Positions 1 through 12,200 of a stretch of 64,000 nt of DNA are shown one piece after another. The translations under genes and the position numbers were made by a program. Source of the stretch: Mallotus nudiflorus (taxonomy: Eukaryota; Streptophyta; Magnoliopsida; Malpighiales; Euphorbiaceae); assembly GCA_947683625.1 (NCBI GenBank), contig CANTUR010000047.1:62001-126000 (forward strand), written 5' to 3'. Every line of letters begins with the position of its first letter. Position 1 is the stretch's first letter. A model generated the notes under the pieces. The model was given only the letters and a program-made list of their open reading frames with translations, was not told the origin of the DNA and made no database searches.

Positions 1-1060
1 ACCCTTCCTACCAAATCTTATAACACCCTTCATCGGAGACACCTTCAAAAAAATAAAGTCTCCCACTTGGAACTCCACATCTCTGTGTCTAGGATTCGCA
101 CAGCTCTTCTGCCTACTAACTGCGATCTCTAATATGCTCCTGATCACAACACCTTTCTCTGCAGCATCCTAAACCATCTCAGGTCCAGTCAAAGCTCTCT
201 CACTAATCTCATCCCAACTCAAAGAGGATCTACACTTCCTTCCGTATAGAGCCTCGTATGGTGTCATTCTAATAATGCTATGGTAGCTGTTATTATATGC
301 AAATTCTACAAGTGGAAAATGATCATCCCAGCTACCTCCCAAATCCAAAACACACATCCTTAACATATCTTCCAGTGTCTAGGTCATCCTCTCAGACTGA
401 CCATCTGTTTGAGGATGAAAAGCAGTATTGAAGTCCAACCTAGTGCCCATCGCTTCCTACAACTTCTGCCAAAAATAAGAGGTAAACACTGAACCTCTAT
501 CTGACACAATGGACACAAGTACTCCATGAAGGCACACAATATGCTTCACATATAGCTTCGCTAATCTAGCTACAAAATAAGTAGCTTTCACAGGCAAGAA
601 ATGTGCAGACTTGGTCAACATGTCCACAATCACCCAAATGGAATCGTATCCATCCTTAGAACGAGGTAAACCAACCATAAAATCCATAACAATCCTTTCC
701 CACTTCCACTCAAGAATAGGAAGAGGCTGAAGCTTCCCAGAAGGTTTCTTATGCTTAGCTTTCACTTACTGACACATCAGACACTTAGCAACATAATCAA
801 CGACATCCTTCTTCAATCCATCCCACCAGTACAAGTCTCTAATATTGTAGTACATCTTAGTGACACCCGGATGTACAATGTAAGTTATAGAATGTGCTTA
901 CTCAAGAATCTCTTCTTCAAATTATCCACATCAGGAACACATAATCTACCATTGATCCACAAAACACCATCATCATTAAGTGTGAAATCAGTGAACTTCC
1001 TTGCTTGGACATTCTCTGCAAGCTCTTCTAGAATAGGATCTCGGCTCTGAGCTGCCTTAA
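1..1060 (-). pseudogene. Element A integrase (broken)
   Basis: Minus-strand integrase of a Ty3/gypsy chromovirus, which would insert the element's cDNA into nuclear DNA. The core is open at 457-765. It holds the first catalytic Asp in the context [16 protein letters not shown] and the second in [10 protein letters not shown]. The region with the expected catalytic Glu lies between 366 and 457 and is crossed by a stop. Open sequence at 169-366 has the conserved stretch LDLGGSWDDHFPLVEFAYNN and ends in a stop after PEMV. The GPY/F region begins near position 60, and the remainder with the chromodomain is outside the window. The HHCC finger region at about 770-900 is interrupted by stops. It cannot encode a full integrase. 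Confidence 0.85.
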
Positions 1061-2379
1061 TCCTATCTCTCAGTACAGATCACACCTTAAACTAAGCTAA
1101 TAGTCCACCTGATCTACTAATCTTCATCATCAGACCTTAATCCACCAATAGATGCAACTCTTGGATCAACGATCTCCTCTCCATACTGATATGAGCAAGA
1201 CTGCCTGAGGACTTCCCACTCAAGGCATCTGTTGCCACATTAGCCTTGCCTGGATGATATAAAATCTCACAGTCATAATCTTTTAACAGTTCCAACCATC
1301 TGTTGCCATATTCATATCTCTCTGTTGGAAGATGTACTTAAGGCTCTTGTGATCAGTAAAAATCTCATAAGTCACCCCGTATAGATAATGTCTCCAAATC
1401 TTGAGAGCAAAGATCACTGTAGCCATCTCTAGGTCGTGAGTAGGATAGTTTTATTCATGCTTCTTCAACTGCCTTGAAGCATAGGCTATCACCCAACCAT
1501 TCTACATCAACACACAACCTAGGCCAACTCTAGAGGCATCACAATAAACTGTGAACTTATCTTCTCCATTAGGCAAAGCCAAAACTTGGGCTGTGGTCAA
1601 CTTCTCCTTCAGCAACTGAAAGTTATTCTCATAAGCTTTTGACCACTCAAATCTCATACATTCTTCTGAGTCAAGTGAGTCATAGGAGCTATAATTCTGG
1701 AAAAATCTTATACAAACCTCTTATAGTACCTGGCTAAACCCAAAAAATTATGAATCTCAGTAACTGAAGTCGGTCTAGGCCACTCAGACACTACCTCAAT
1801 CTTTTGTGGATACACTTGGATACCTTCTTTAGACACCACGTGTCCAAGAAATGCAACACTCTCCAACTAGAAATCACACTTCAAGAATTTAGCATAAAGC
1901 TGATGTTCTCTCAGTGTCTGTAGTATAGTCCTCAAGTGATATACATGTTCCTCCATACTCCTCAAATACACCAATCTGTCATCAATGAAGACTACCCCAA
2001 ACTGATCCATAAATGGTTTGAATACCCTATTCATCAGGTCTATAAAAGCCGCTGGTGCATTAGTCAAACCAAAAGACATCACTAGAAACTCATAATGGCC
2101 ATATCGAGTGCGAAATGCCGTTTTAGGAACATCGGCTTCACTAATCCATAACTGATGATAACCTGACCTCAAATCAATCTTAGAAAAGAACTGTGCACCC
2201 TATAGCTAATCAAATAAGTCATCTATCCTCAGGAGAGGATACTTGTTCTTCACTATCACCTTGTTCAGCTCTTTATAGTCAATGCACAATCTCAGGGTAC
2301 CATCCTTCTTCCTCACAAACAAGACTGGTGCACCCCAAGGAGAAACACTAGGTCTAATAAAACCCTTATCTAGCAACTC
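1061..2379 (-). pseudogene. Element A reverse transcriptase and RNase H (broken)
   Basis: Minus-strand RT-RNase H region that would copy element RNA into cDNA. The longest open stretch, 1867-2172, has the palm motifs [19 protein letters not shown] and VVFIDD, so the FIDD version of the YxDD box is kept, although the following Ile is Arg. Upstream, 2173-2379 keeps the [15 protein letters not shown] motif but has stops near 2200, 2208 and 2378. Downstream, 1290-1640 matches the chromovirus RNase H (RQL-KHE and TDHKSL type motifs) but is broken by stops and frame changes, including a lost segment near 1300. It is a pseudogene; the lineage is confident from motif order. Confidence 0.85.
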
Positions 2380-3053
2380 TTACAACTGCTCCTTCAATTC
2401 TTTCAACTTTGCAAGAGCCATTCTGTAGGGTGGCATAGATATAGGGGTAGTGCCTGAAACCACATGTATACAGAACTCAATCTCTCTATGAGGTGGTAAA
2501 CCCGGCAAATCCTCAGGGAAAACATTAGGAAACTCACAGGCAACAGGAAGATCTGTCAGTGACAACTTCTCCATTGAAGTGTCCCTGACCAATGCCAAAT
2601 ATCTTTGACAACCCTTCCTCAACAACTTCCTAGCCATAATAGCAGAAATGAGATTCTGAGGTGTTGAACTCCTATCACCCACAAACTTAAATTCTTCTTC
2701 ACCAAGAATTTTGAAAGTCACCTCTTTACTCTGATAATCTACCACGGCATAGTGCTAAGATAACCAATCTATACCCAGAATAACATCAAACTCCATCACA
2801 TTCAACAGAATCAAATCAGTAGATAATTCTCTACCTTCAACAAGAACTGGACAACTAGAAAGAACAACATCGGTGTCCAAAGAATCACTTAGAGGAGTGG
2901 CGACATATAAAGGAAAAGCCATCCTCAAAGCTTGCCAACAAGACTTGGAAGCAAAAATAGGAGAAACGAATGAATGTGTGGCACCCGAATCAAACAGAAC
3001 CCATGCATCCAGGTAACAAATGAAAATAATACCTGCCATGACTGCACTAGATG
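2380..3053 (-). pseudogene. Element A aspartic protease and PR-RT linker
   Basis: Open stretch 2755-3039 (94 aa) is the retropepsin-like protease that would process the Gag-Pol polyprotein. It has the active-site context LFDSGATHSFVS, with catalytic Asp and the D-S-G-A triad intact, and the later DVILGIDWLS motif. A stop at about 2754 separates it from the linker 2380-2745 (121 aa), which ends at a stop just before RT. Solo LTR S1 lies immediately upstream at 3059, cutting protease from gag. A keeps the canonical DSG, whereas B and D read DPG and G has lost the Asp. Confidence 0.88.
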
Positions 3054-3058
3054 CCTGA
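3054..3058. repeat. Target-site duplication CCTGA, left copy (S1)
   Basis: CCTGA directly precedes the LTR terminus at 3059 and is repeated at 6416-6420 directly after it. Five base pairs is the usual Ty3/gypsy duplication length. Confidence 0.9.
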
Positions 3059-5930
3059 TATCACGACCCAAAATAGGGGGCCATGACCGACGCTAGGGAA
3101 CGGGAATTCTTTCGAATCCGAACCCGTAGCAAACCTTAAAAATAAAAGCATGCAATATAATAAAATAAATAAAATATTTGTACAACGAAAATTTAATCTC
3201 AAGTATAAAAATAATAATTCCTCAACTCATTTTAATAACATAAATTTCATCTCATATATAATAAAATCTTTCAGTACAATTTTCAGTTTAACACTCTGAA
3301 ATTTAAATCTCATACATGCATAAATATAAATACAGCTCACGATCGATTAAAGTACAACCACTACTGCAGTGTCTAGAATACAAAATAAACTCAAGTAAGC
3401 AGTTTACATAATAAAGCCGGAGCGGAAGAAATCTGGCGGACAGGTTTACTGCTGAGGTCTGAAGACGAAGACTCTCCTGAAAATTATCAATAGGGGGGAG
3501 TCAAACCTCACTGAGTGAATTGTTATAATATATATACATGCATAACTAAATGTTAAATGTAGACACTCAATAGTATATATATAATAAATATATATACAGG
3601 CAAATACACACAGATGCTGAAATCACTTTATATATAATACTGAAAAATATCAGTTTATGAAGGATCAAATAGAACCTTAAATGATCATAACCTCAAATAG
3701 TAATAGATAACACTCTAGTCATACAAGCTCACTTATTCCAAATAAATTCACTTATTCCATTTGGACAGTAGACTGGCCCTGAGACACTAAGTCAACCGAG
3801 CTCCAGCAGTCTAACTGTCAGTGTGATTGGCCCCGAGACACTTGGTCAATCGAGCTCCAGCAATCACACTCTCATGTCATATCTCACATCAATCAAATCA
3901 TAATCCACAAATAGGTTAGTAATTTAACCTATAATATATCATCATACCGATACGTACTCGGTCCTAGTGCTGCCCACTAGTAAGCACGTTCTATTGATAT
4001 CCTTCATCAAAATAAACTCATACATTCATAAAATAAATGATGCATGATATTAACTTAAATGGCAATATAAACCATATATATACTAGAAATATACCAAAAT
4101 AAACTAAGTATATTTCGAGTATATATATGTTAGATAAATTCAGTTCAATTATAAAATAAACCAAAAATAAACCATATATATATTTAAAAACAATTTAGGT
4201 ATAAATCAAGAGTAAAACATGCCTTTATTTCAAGGTATACCAAAAATATACATAAAATATACTAATCATTTATTAAAGCAATTTATGCATAAATCATGCA
4301 ATTAAAACATATATTTCTAAAACATGCAACCTAAACGCATGCATATATAAAATAACAACTCACAGGGATGCGCTCCATAAGACGGGTCCAACGAACCTAG
4401 TCCACTAGGCCTCAGTCTCGGCGCAACTAACAATCAAATCACAACACGAAATCAGAATAAATCTAACTTAACTTCTAGAGACTCAATCTAGAATTCAAGA
4501 CACAGACAAGGAATAGGAATTTGATCGAATGTCACGTTTTATGAGAAGTCTACCGAAAATTCGACAGAACCTCCTCTGTAAAATGGACATCTCTCTATTT
4601 AAAAAGTAGAGCTGGTCCTGCAAGAAAATACACTTCAAATATAGAATCCTCAAAATCCCTCGATCGGACCTCAAACTGCAATTTCCACCAACCGAGATTC
4701 ACAATTCACAAGAAAATACCATAAATACCAAAAATACCCTTTTTATACCAAAATATAGAAATTTACATATTTAAACATTAAAAATAATTATATCGTCGAT
4801 AATTACTTAAAAACCATAATATTAATATAATATTATGAAAAATCGATATTTTTTGATAAATTCACAAATATTAATAAAAATTAATTTTATAAATCCAAAT
4901 TACTTAATTAGTCAAAAAACAAACTAAAAATTACTAAAAAGCCATTTATTTACAAAAATAGTATATTATATATAATTTGAAAATAATTTTTGAAAAATAG
5001 TTTTAATTAGTTAAAAATAGTAAATAATTTGTAAAAAATCATTGTTATTCTTCAAATAATTATTAAAACCAATTAAACTTAAAATTCAATTAAAATTACT
5101 ACCAAATTATCAAAATACCCCTAATATTTAAAAATTCACATAATATACTATAATTACTCAAAAATTCACTAAAAATTATATAATACTCTAAAATTATTTT
5201 CTTAACATATATTTTAATAAAATCAGCAATTATACTCAATTAACCAATTAATTTTAACAAAATACATATTTAACCTAAATTTCCAAAATTCACATAAACT
5301 AAATAAAATTATATTAATTACACAAAAATCACAAAAATTATAAATTAAATTCTAAAATTAATTTCAACTACCATAAACACTAAAAATCACAATTTTACAA
5401 TTTATTTAATTAATTTATGAAAATTAGAAAATAATAATAAAATAATAAAAAATTCAAAAAAATCAAAATAAATTCCAAAAATTCCAAAAAAAAATCAGGG
5501 ATGTAGATTGAGCTAATAGAATCAACTTTTGTGAATGAATTAAGCTTGAATCCTAAAGATCAAAGTTCAAAAAAATCAAGAAACAAAAATGGCCAAAAAT
5601 GAAATCAAGCTCAAATCCTTACCAAATCGAGTTTTCAAGCTATAAGGAGCTTGAAATTGACTTCTATAGAGTTCTAGGAGCTCAACGGCACTGGAATCAC
5701 CGAATTTGGTGATCGGAAACGCCTTGAACAGAGGAGAGGAGAGTTTTGGGTTTCTCGACTTCCACAACAACCACCGGTGCCAGAGAAGGTGGAGGAGGGT
5801 GGCAAAGCTGTTGGAGAGGGTGGTGGCACTTCGGGAGGCACTCTAACGGCCTCTGATCGACGTTGCAGAGGTGAGGGGGTGAGGGGGGGTAGGGCGTCGG
5901 GGGGTGAGAGAGGGTGAAAATGCTTTTCTC

Positions 5931-6008
<78 letters not shown>

Positions 6009-6415
6009 CTTCAACTTTAATAATATAATTAAATAATATATATACATATTAAACACACACCACACAATATTATATACATTTATATATATATACACACACA
6101 CACACATATGTATAAGAACAATAACCCTAAGTATATATGCATGTATATATTTATATTATTAATACACAAAATAATAATGCATGAAACAATAAAATTTTTT
6201 AAAATAAAATAATATTAAACAATAAAATTTTATTTAAATGTTATTTTCCAAAATAATAGGTTTCGGAATAATTTTTATGTAGAAATTTTTAAATAAACAT
6301 AAAATAACATTAATTATTAACAAAATAATTAAATAATCAAATATATATTAAAAATTTATTAATACTACATATCCCGATACAATATAAAAATATTTAAAAA
6401 CTCGGGGTTATTATA
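3059..6415 (-). mobile_element. Solo LTR S1 with 5-bp target duplication, inserted in element A
   Basis: A complete reverse-oriented LTR of 3357 bp. It begins TATCACGACCC (the usual TGTCACGACCC with G to A) and ends TTATTATA (usual TTATTACA), so both TG/CA termini are mutated. It is flanked by CCTGA at 3054-3058 and 6416-6420. The gag-pol reading on either side of it belongs to the same element A. It has no body and no PBS or PPT, so it is most simply a product of LTR-LTR recombination. It carries the tandem hairpin module at 3763-3870, a splice-acceptor-like motif near 4615-4625, a donor-like GGTAAG near 5620, and a long TA tract. Confidence 0.92.
5936..6007. repeat. TA dinucleotide microsatellite in S1
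   Basis: About 36 uninterrupted TA units. In LTR orientation it lies just upstream of the GC-richer island (about 5760-5930), where other copies have a shorter TA run. It produces a false ORF of repeated Tyr-Ile. Confidence 0.97.
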
Positions 6416-6420
6416 CCTGA
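6416..6420. repeat. Target-site duplication CCTGA, right copy (S1)
   Basis: Matches 3054-3058 exactly and abuts the LTR end at 6415. Confidence 0.9.
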
Positions 6421-7746
6421 GCATCCTGCTGAGTGAGATGGAAGACTCTAGCCTGTCCTCGACCTCCCTGCTGGCTGGTAGAAGCCTGGCCAACACCCTC
6501 TGTTACCTCTACCACGACCTTGCTGGGGAATAATCTGGGTAGAACTCTGATGCTGGGCTGGAGGCAACTGAAAAGGAACGGGTGCAGCACTAGCAATCGA
6601 CTGCTGAGGGACTCGTGGAATCTGTGATTGTTGATAACCAAAATAGGGATACAATCTGGCAAAATGTCTCATCTGTCTACGTCTGAAACACGTTAGTGGT
6701 GTCATGTAACATGGTCCTAGATGGACTTTGCCGCAGGTCTAACAAACACTGGCAACTGACCCAGAACTACGACCACTGCTGCTGCTCGAAGCACGTAACC
6801 CAAGTCTGAACGGTCTACGCTGACCTCCATGGCCATGTCTACTGCTCTGATGTACCCGTTGCTACTGTCTCTGAGTCTACTAGGCTGGACCCCTCTACTG
6901 ACTACTCAATCCAATCTGAAAACTCGAGTATGGAGTAGTCTGGAATCCACCTGACTGAACACCCAATTAGTAATAATCAGGCATAACTCCTTGCCTGACT
7001 AGCCTCAGCTCAATCTCCTTAGCCAACTCTATCACTAATTCCAGAGTAAGGCCCGCTGTAGGCATACCAGAAAATGCAGAATCCAAACCAGTAACGTAAG
7101 TAGTGACTGTGAAGTATCGATCTTGCATTAGATCCTCTACATATCTGCCAAGCCGAAGGAACTCTCTGGTGTAATCCTCAACAGATCTGTTACCTCGGGA
7201 AATGTTGGTCAATCGGAGTCTGTAACTCATGCGAAGTGGCTCTGGGCAGAATCTCCTCATGAATCTCTCTCTAAACTGAGCCCAGGTCATTGTCATTATA
7301 TAAGGCTAGATCATCTGAATAAACTAATCCAAGGCTGGTCCCTCAATAGAAAGCTCAACTATCATGATCCTTTGGTACTCGATGTAAGTAGTCCGAGTCT
7401 TTGTCTCGATCGCATGCAGAAAATCTAAAGGGTCAAAAGTCCCATCGAAAGCTATCTTGCCGACTTTGGCATAAAACAGTGCTGCCTAAGGGTCAGACAT
7501 ACCTTGCTGATAGCCAGCCGAAACAGGTGGTGCAACTGGAGGTACTAGAATATCCTCATACTTTGGCTCTAAAGGTTCCTCATCCTGTAGCTCTCTCTGT
7601 CTACGACGACCTGTCGCTCCTCGAGATCTACTTCTGCCATGACCTCTGCATCTAACTAGTGGCTCAGGAGGTAAAATCTAGTCCTGGAAGGACTTATCAT
7701 CCTCGGCCTCAATGATTGGTGGAGCGACACACGCTCGCCTCCTCAT
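6421..7746 (-). pseudogene. Element A gag (broken)
   Basis: Minus-strand Gag, the structural capsid and nucleocapsid precursor. The start is the ATG at 7744-7746, read from an MRRxxxVAPP-like N-terminus shared with B and G. A T-rich stretch ending TAG lies one base before it, like a splice acceptor. A stop occurs within 25 codons (TAG at 7678-7680). The core capsid-like domain is open at 6967-7296 (109 aa), with motifs MRRFCPEPLR, YTREFLRLGRY and ELAKEIELRLVRQG. The zinc knuckle around 6640-6700 is degenerate: in the CX2CX4HX4C pattern the second Cys is Arg and the last is Tyr. S1 follows directly at the gag-protease boundary. Confidence 0.85.
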
Positions 7747-7929
7747 TCTAAAAAGACAAATAAAAGGATTCAGACAAGATAGACAACAAAGGATAATGCA
7801 TAAAACTAAATCAAGGAATACTTATCAAGACATACTCGAACCTTATTAACTGTAGTAGTTTCAAAAGAAAACACAACACTGAAAACTAGGGCCATAGCTC
7901 TCACAACTAAAGCCCTGTTACAAAACTCT

Positions 7930-7941
7930 GCTTTGATACCA
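7930..7941 (-). other. Element A primer binding site (tRNA-iMet type)
   Basis: On the minus strand the sequence is TGGTATCAAAGC, one mismatch from TGGTATCAGAGC, lying a few bases downstream of the 5' LTR that starts at 7946. It would prime minus-strand cDNA synthesis from initiator tRNA-Met. Confidence 0.88.
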
Positions 7942-7945
7942 ACTT

Positions 7946-9226
7946 TGTCACGACCCAAAACAGGGGACCATGACTGGCGCTAGGGAACGGGAATTCTTTC
8001 GAATCCAGAACCCGTAGCAAGCCTTAAAAGAAAAGCATGCAATAAAATAAAATAAATAAAATATTATTCAGTGGAAATTAAATCTCAAATAATAAAAATA
8101 TGTTCCTCAACATCCTTTAATAAAATATTATCACAACTCATATCATTAAATAAAATCTTTTAATACAATCTTCAGAGAAACACTTTGAATTAAAATCCTC
8201 ATACATGTATAAATACAATACAACTCACGACAGATTTAAATGCAACCACTACTACAGTGTCTATAGTACAAAATAAAACTCAAGTAAGTGCTTTACATAA
8301 TTAAGCCGGAGCGAAAGAAATTCGACGGACAGGTATACTGCTGAGGTCTGAAGAAGAGGACTCTCCTGTAAAAACATCAGTGGAGGGGACTCAGACCTCA
8401 GTGAGTGAATTATTATAATATATATACACACATAGCTAAATGTCAAACGCAGACACTCAAAAGTATATATAATAAATATATATAAAGGCAAATACACACA
8501 GATGCAAAGAAAATCATTTTTACATTTTTAATACTGAAAATCATCAATTATGAAGGATCAAATAAAACCCTATATAATCGCAACTTCAATACCAATAGAA
8601 AGTACTCTAGCATATAGGTTCACTTAATTCCAAGTAAATTCACTTAACCGATATGGACAGTAGACTGGCCCCGAGACACTAAGTCGGTCGAGCTCCAGCA
8701 GTTTGACTGTCAGTGTGATTGGCCCCGAGACACTTGTTCAATCAAGCTCCAGCAATCACACTTTCAATCACATTAACTTCAATCAAATCAATATCAATCA
8801 ATCATAATCACAACAATTAATTTTCACTTAGCTCTAATCTATCGCAATGGTACGTACACGATCCTAGTGCTGCCCATTAGAAAGCACGTTCTATCGATAT
8901 CCTTCATTTATATTAAAACATACAATCAGAAAAATAAATGATGCATAATGACATTTAAAATAAACAAATAAACCATATATATACCAGAAATATACCTAAA
9001 ATAAACTAAGTATATTTCAAGTATATATACGTATAATAAATTCAATTAAATCATGTAATATATTCAAAATCAACCAATAATATACTTAACAAAATTTGAA
9101 AAATAAATCACAAAGAAAACATGCATTTATTTTTAAATATACCAATAATATACTAAAAATATACCTAAGCATTTAATAAAGCAATTATGTAAAATTTACA
9201 ATTAAACATATAATTTCTAAAACATG
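7946..9226 (-). mobile_element. Element A 5' LTR, PBS-proximal part
   Basis: Reverse LTR beginning TGTCACGACCCAAAAC next to the PBS. It contains the tandem hairpin module at 8655-8762 and is cut at 9226 by element B, whose TGTAATATCCCGAG starts at 9227. The 5 bp before B are ACATG. In intact copies the matching sequence is an ACATGCAACC-like run, which is not found after B, so this part of the LTR was lost with B's right end. No gene lies here; the ORF at 8261-8497 is LTR sequence. Confidence 0.88.
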
Positions 9227-12200
9227 TGTAATATCCCGAGTTTTTAAATATTTTAATACTACATCGGCATATGCAGTGTTAATAATTTTTGTATATATTT
9301 ACAATATTTTATGAGTTGCTATTTAATTAAAATTGATTTTTAATTATTTTATAATATTTTAAGCATTTTACGTAAAATTTTTCCGGGACTTGCATGAGCT
9401 CATATATATTTTTAAAGTACTAAATAACGTATATATGTGTATTTATTTATTTAACTAGGCTTTAATTAATTACCATAATATTTTATTATTTATTAATTAG
9501 TTTAATATTATTTAATTATTTTTAGTGTATAAATTATTAAAAATATTAAATTATATGTGTGTGGTGTATATTTAATGTGTTTGAGTTTATATTATTTTAA
9601 TATATAGTGTAAAGTATATATATATACATATACATTTAATATTAAACAAAAAAATAAAGTTTGAGTTATTTACGATTGTGCCATCCATCCTCCTCCCTCA
9701 CTCCCGATCGCTTCCATCGCCGTTCCATCGCCTGCCATCCCATTTTATCACTGTCAATGTGCCTCCCGGCATGCCACCTCCTTCCTCCAACTGTTCCGCC
9801 GCCAGCAGAGCCCATTTCCTGCGTCGGGAAGCTCATTTTGACTGGAGAAGCCGAAACTCTTCTCACCGTCGTTCACAGCATTTTTGGCCACCATTTTTGA
9901 CAACGCCAGTCTATTTCTTCTCCTTTAGCTCTAGTGAGTGTGATTCCAAGCTTTGTTTCACTTAAAATGGTCTTGATTTGCTTAGGTTTTGATTTTGGTA
10001 ATTCAGCTATTTTAGGGTTCTTGATTTTTTTGAACTTTGAATTGATTGATTCATGAAAAATTCCTTCACAAATGTTGTTCCCCTTAGCTTAATCTACATG
10101 TGTGAATTTTTGTAGAATTTTTTGGAATTATTTTGATTTTTGGGTATTTTTGAATATTTTAGTATTATTTTCTAATTTTCGAAAATTAATTAATTAAATT
10201 ATGAAATTGTGTTTTATGATAAATATAGGTGTTGAAATGAATTATAGAAATTTTTTTGGAATTTTTATGAATTTATATGTATTTATTTTGAATTTGTTTA
10301 GGTTTATGTAATTTTGGAAAATTAGGTTAATTGTGTTTTTAATTGAAATTAATTAGTTAATTGAGTTTAATTATTGATATTATTGATAAATATGCTGAGA
10401 AAATTAATTTTGGATAATTATACTATTTTTGGTGAATTTTTGGAGTAATTTTAGTATATTTATATATATAGGGGTATTTTGGTAATTTTACCCTAAATTG
10501 ACTAAAAATGTAATTAAATTGGTTTTAATAGTTATTTAAGGTATAAAAATGATTTCTACAATTTATTTAGTATTTTTAACTAATTAAAACTATTTTTTGT
10601 GAATTATTTTCAAATTATATATATAATATACGATTTTTCTAATAAAATGAGTTTTATTGGTTTTTAATGTGTTTTAGGGTTAATCATGTAATTTCTACAT
10701 ATAAAATGTATTTCTATGATATAAGGGTATTTTTGGTATTTTTATATTGTTATGTGAATTGTGAACCCCGGTCGGTAAACTGTAATTTGGAGTCCGACCG
10801 AGGGGTTGTGGATGTGATTCTGTGTCTATTTTTCAAAGTGTATTTCTTTGCAGGGCCGACTCTACTCTTTGAGTAGAGAGATGTCCGTTTTACAGGGGAG
10901 GTTCTGCCAGATTTTTAGTAGAATTCTCGTAAAACGTGATGTCCGATCGAACCCTAATTTTGATTCTGTGTCTAATATTCTAGACCAAGTTTCTAGGATT
11001 TTCTATTAGGTTTATTCTGATGTCTGTTATTTTTGTATGTTTAGTTGCGCCGAGACCGAGGCCTAGTGGACCAGGCCCATCAGACCTATCTCGAGGAGCG
11101 CACTAAGTGTGAGTTACTATTTTATATATATATATGCTTAAGGTGCATGATTTAGAAATGTATGTTATTTTGATTAATTATGCATAAATAACTCAATTAG
11201 TATTTAAGTTTATTTTTAGTTTATTTTTTGTTTATCTTTGGTTTATTTTTAGTATATTGTAAATTATTTGCATGCTTTATTTAACATTTATACTTAAAAT
11301 GTTTTTAAATATATTTCTAGTTTATTTTGCAAATATATTGGATTTATTTGAAGTATATATACTCGAAATATACCTGGTTTACTTTTGGTATATTTCTAGT
11401 ATATATATGGTTTATGTTGCTGTTTATTTCAAATTCATGCATCATTTATTTTATGAATGTATGTTTTATAATTATAATGAAGGATATCAATAGAATGTGC
11501 TACCTAGTGGACAGTACTAGGATCGAGTACGTACTGGTACGCTTATAGCATTTAGGCTATATTACTAACCTGCTTGAGGATATTGATTGGATCTGATTAT
11601 TTGATATGTGAGAAATGATTTGGGAGTGTGATTGATGGAGCTCAGTTAACCAAGTGTCTCGGGGCCAATCACACTAACAGTCAGACTACTGGAGCTCGGT
11701 TGACTTAATGTCTCGGGGCCAGTTTACTGTCCAAATGGATCAAGTGATTATATTGGAATAAGTGAGCGTGTATCGCTAGAGTGTTGTCTAACTCTATTTT
11801 CGAGGTTGTGATATTCTAGGGTTCTATTAGATCCTTCAGAAACGGTGATTTTCAATAAATATATATAAAATGATTTTATTGCATCTTTATGTATTTGCTT
11901 GTATATACATACATTATATATATATACTTTTGATTGTGTGCATTGGCATTTAGTATGCATGTATATATATTATAGTAATTCACTCAGTGAGGTCTGACTC
12001 CCCTCTGTTGACCATTTTTCATGAGAGTCTTCGTCTTCAGACCTTAGTAGCAGGCCTGTACACCGGATTTCTTCCGCCCCGGCTTCTTTATGTAAACTGC
12101 TTATCTGAGTCTTGAGTTTTTTTTTTATAATCTAGACACTGCAGTAGTTGTATAAAGTCATGAGATATGTACTTTAAATATTTGAACTGAAACTTGTATT

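Noticed and set aside
751..1050. 99-aa plus-strand frame
   Set aside because: Antisense shadow of element A's integrase finger region; similar shadows occur at 14795-14998, 16540-16722, 16910-17194, 27537-27740, 35201-35419, 35675-35866 and 52646-52900.
5697..6107. 136-aa frame with long Tyr-Ile repeat
   Set aside because: It is a translation of the TA microsatellite in S1. The same applies to frames at 18030-18573, 24600-25046 and 60060-60320.
9661..9965. Pro/Ser-rich frames in the GC island of B's LTR
   Set aside because: They occupy non-coding LTR sequence in overlapping frames, and the longer one is not kept in B's 3' LTR.
10667..10876. Host gene exon near the TTTGCAG motif
   Set aside because: The same motif recurs at the same place in other LTR copies, so it belongs to the LTR family and not to a host gene.
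11625..11732. CRISPR-like repeat pair
   Set aside because: There are only two units, each a hairpin with a shared loop, in a plant retroelement LTR, with no spacer array and no cas genes.
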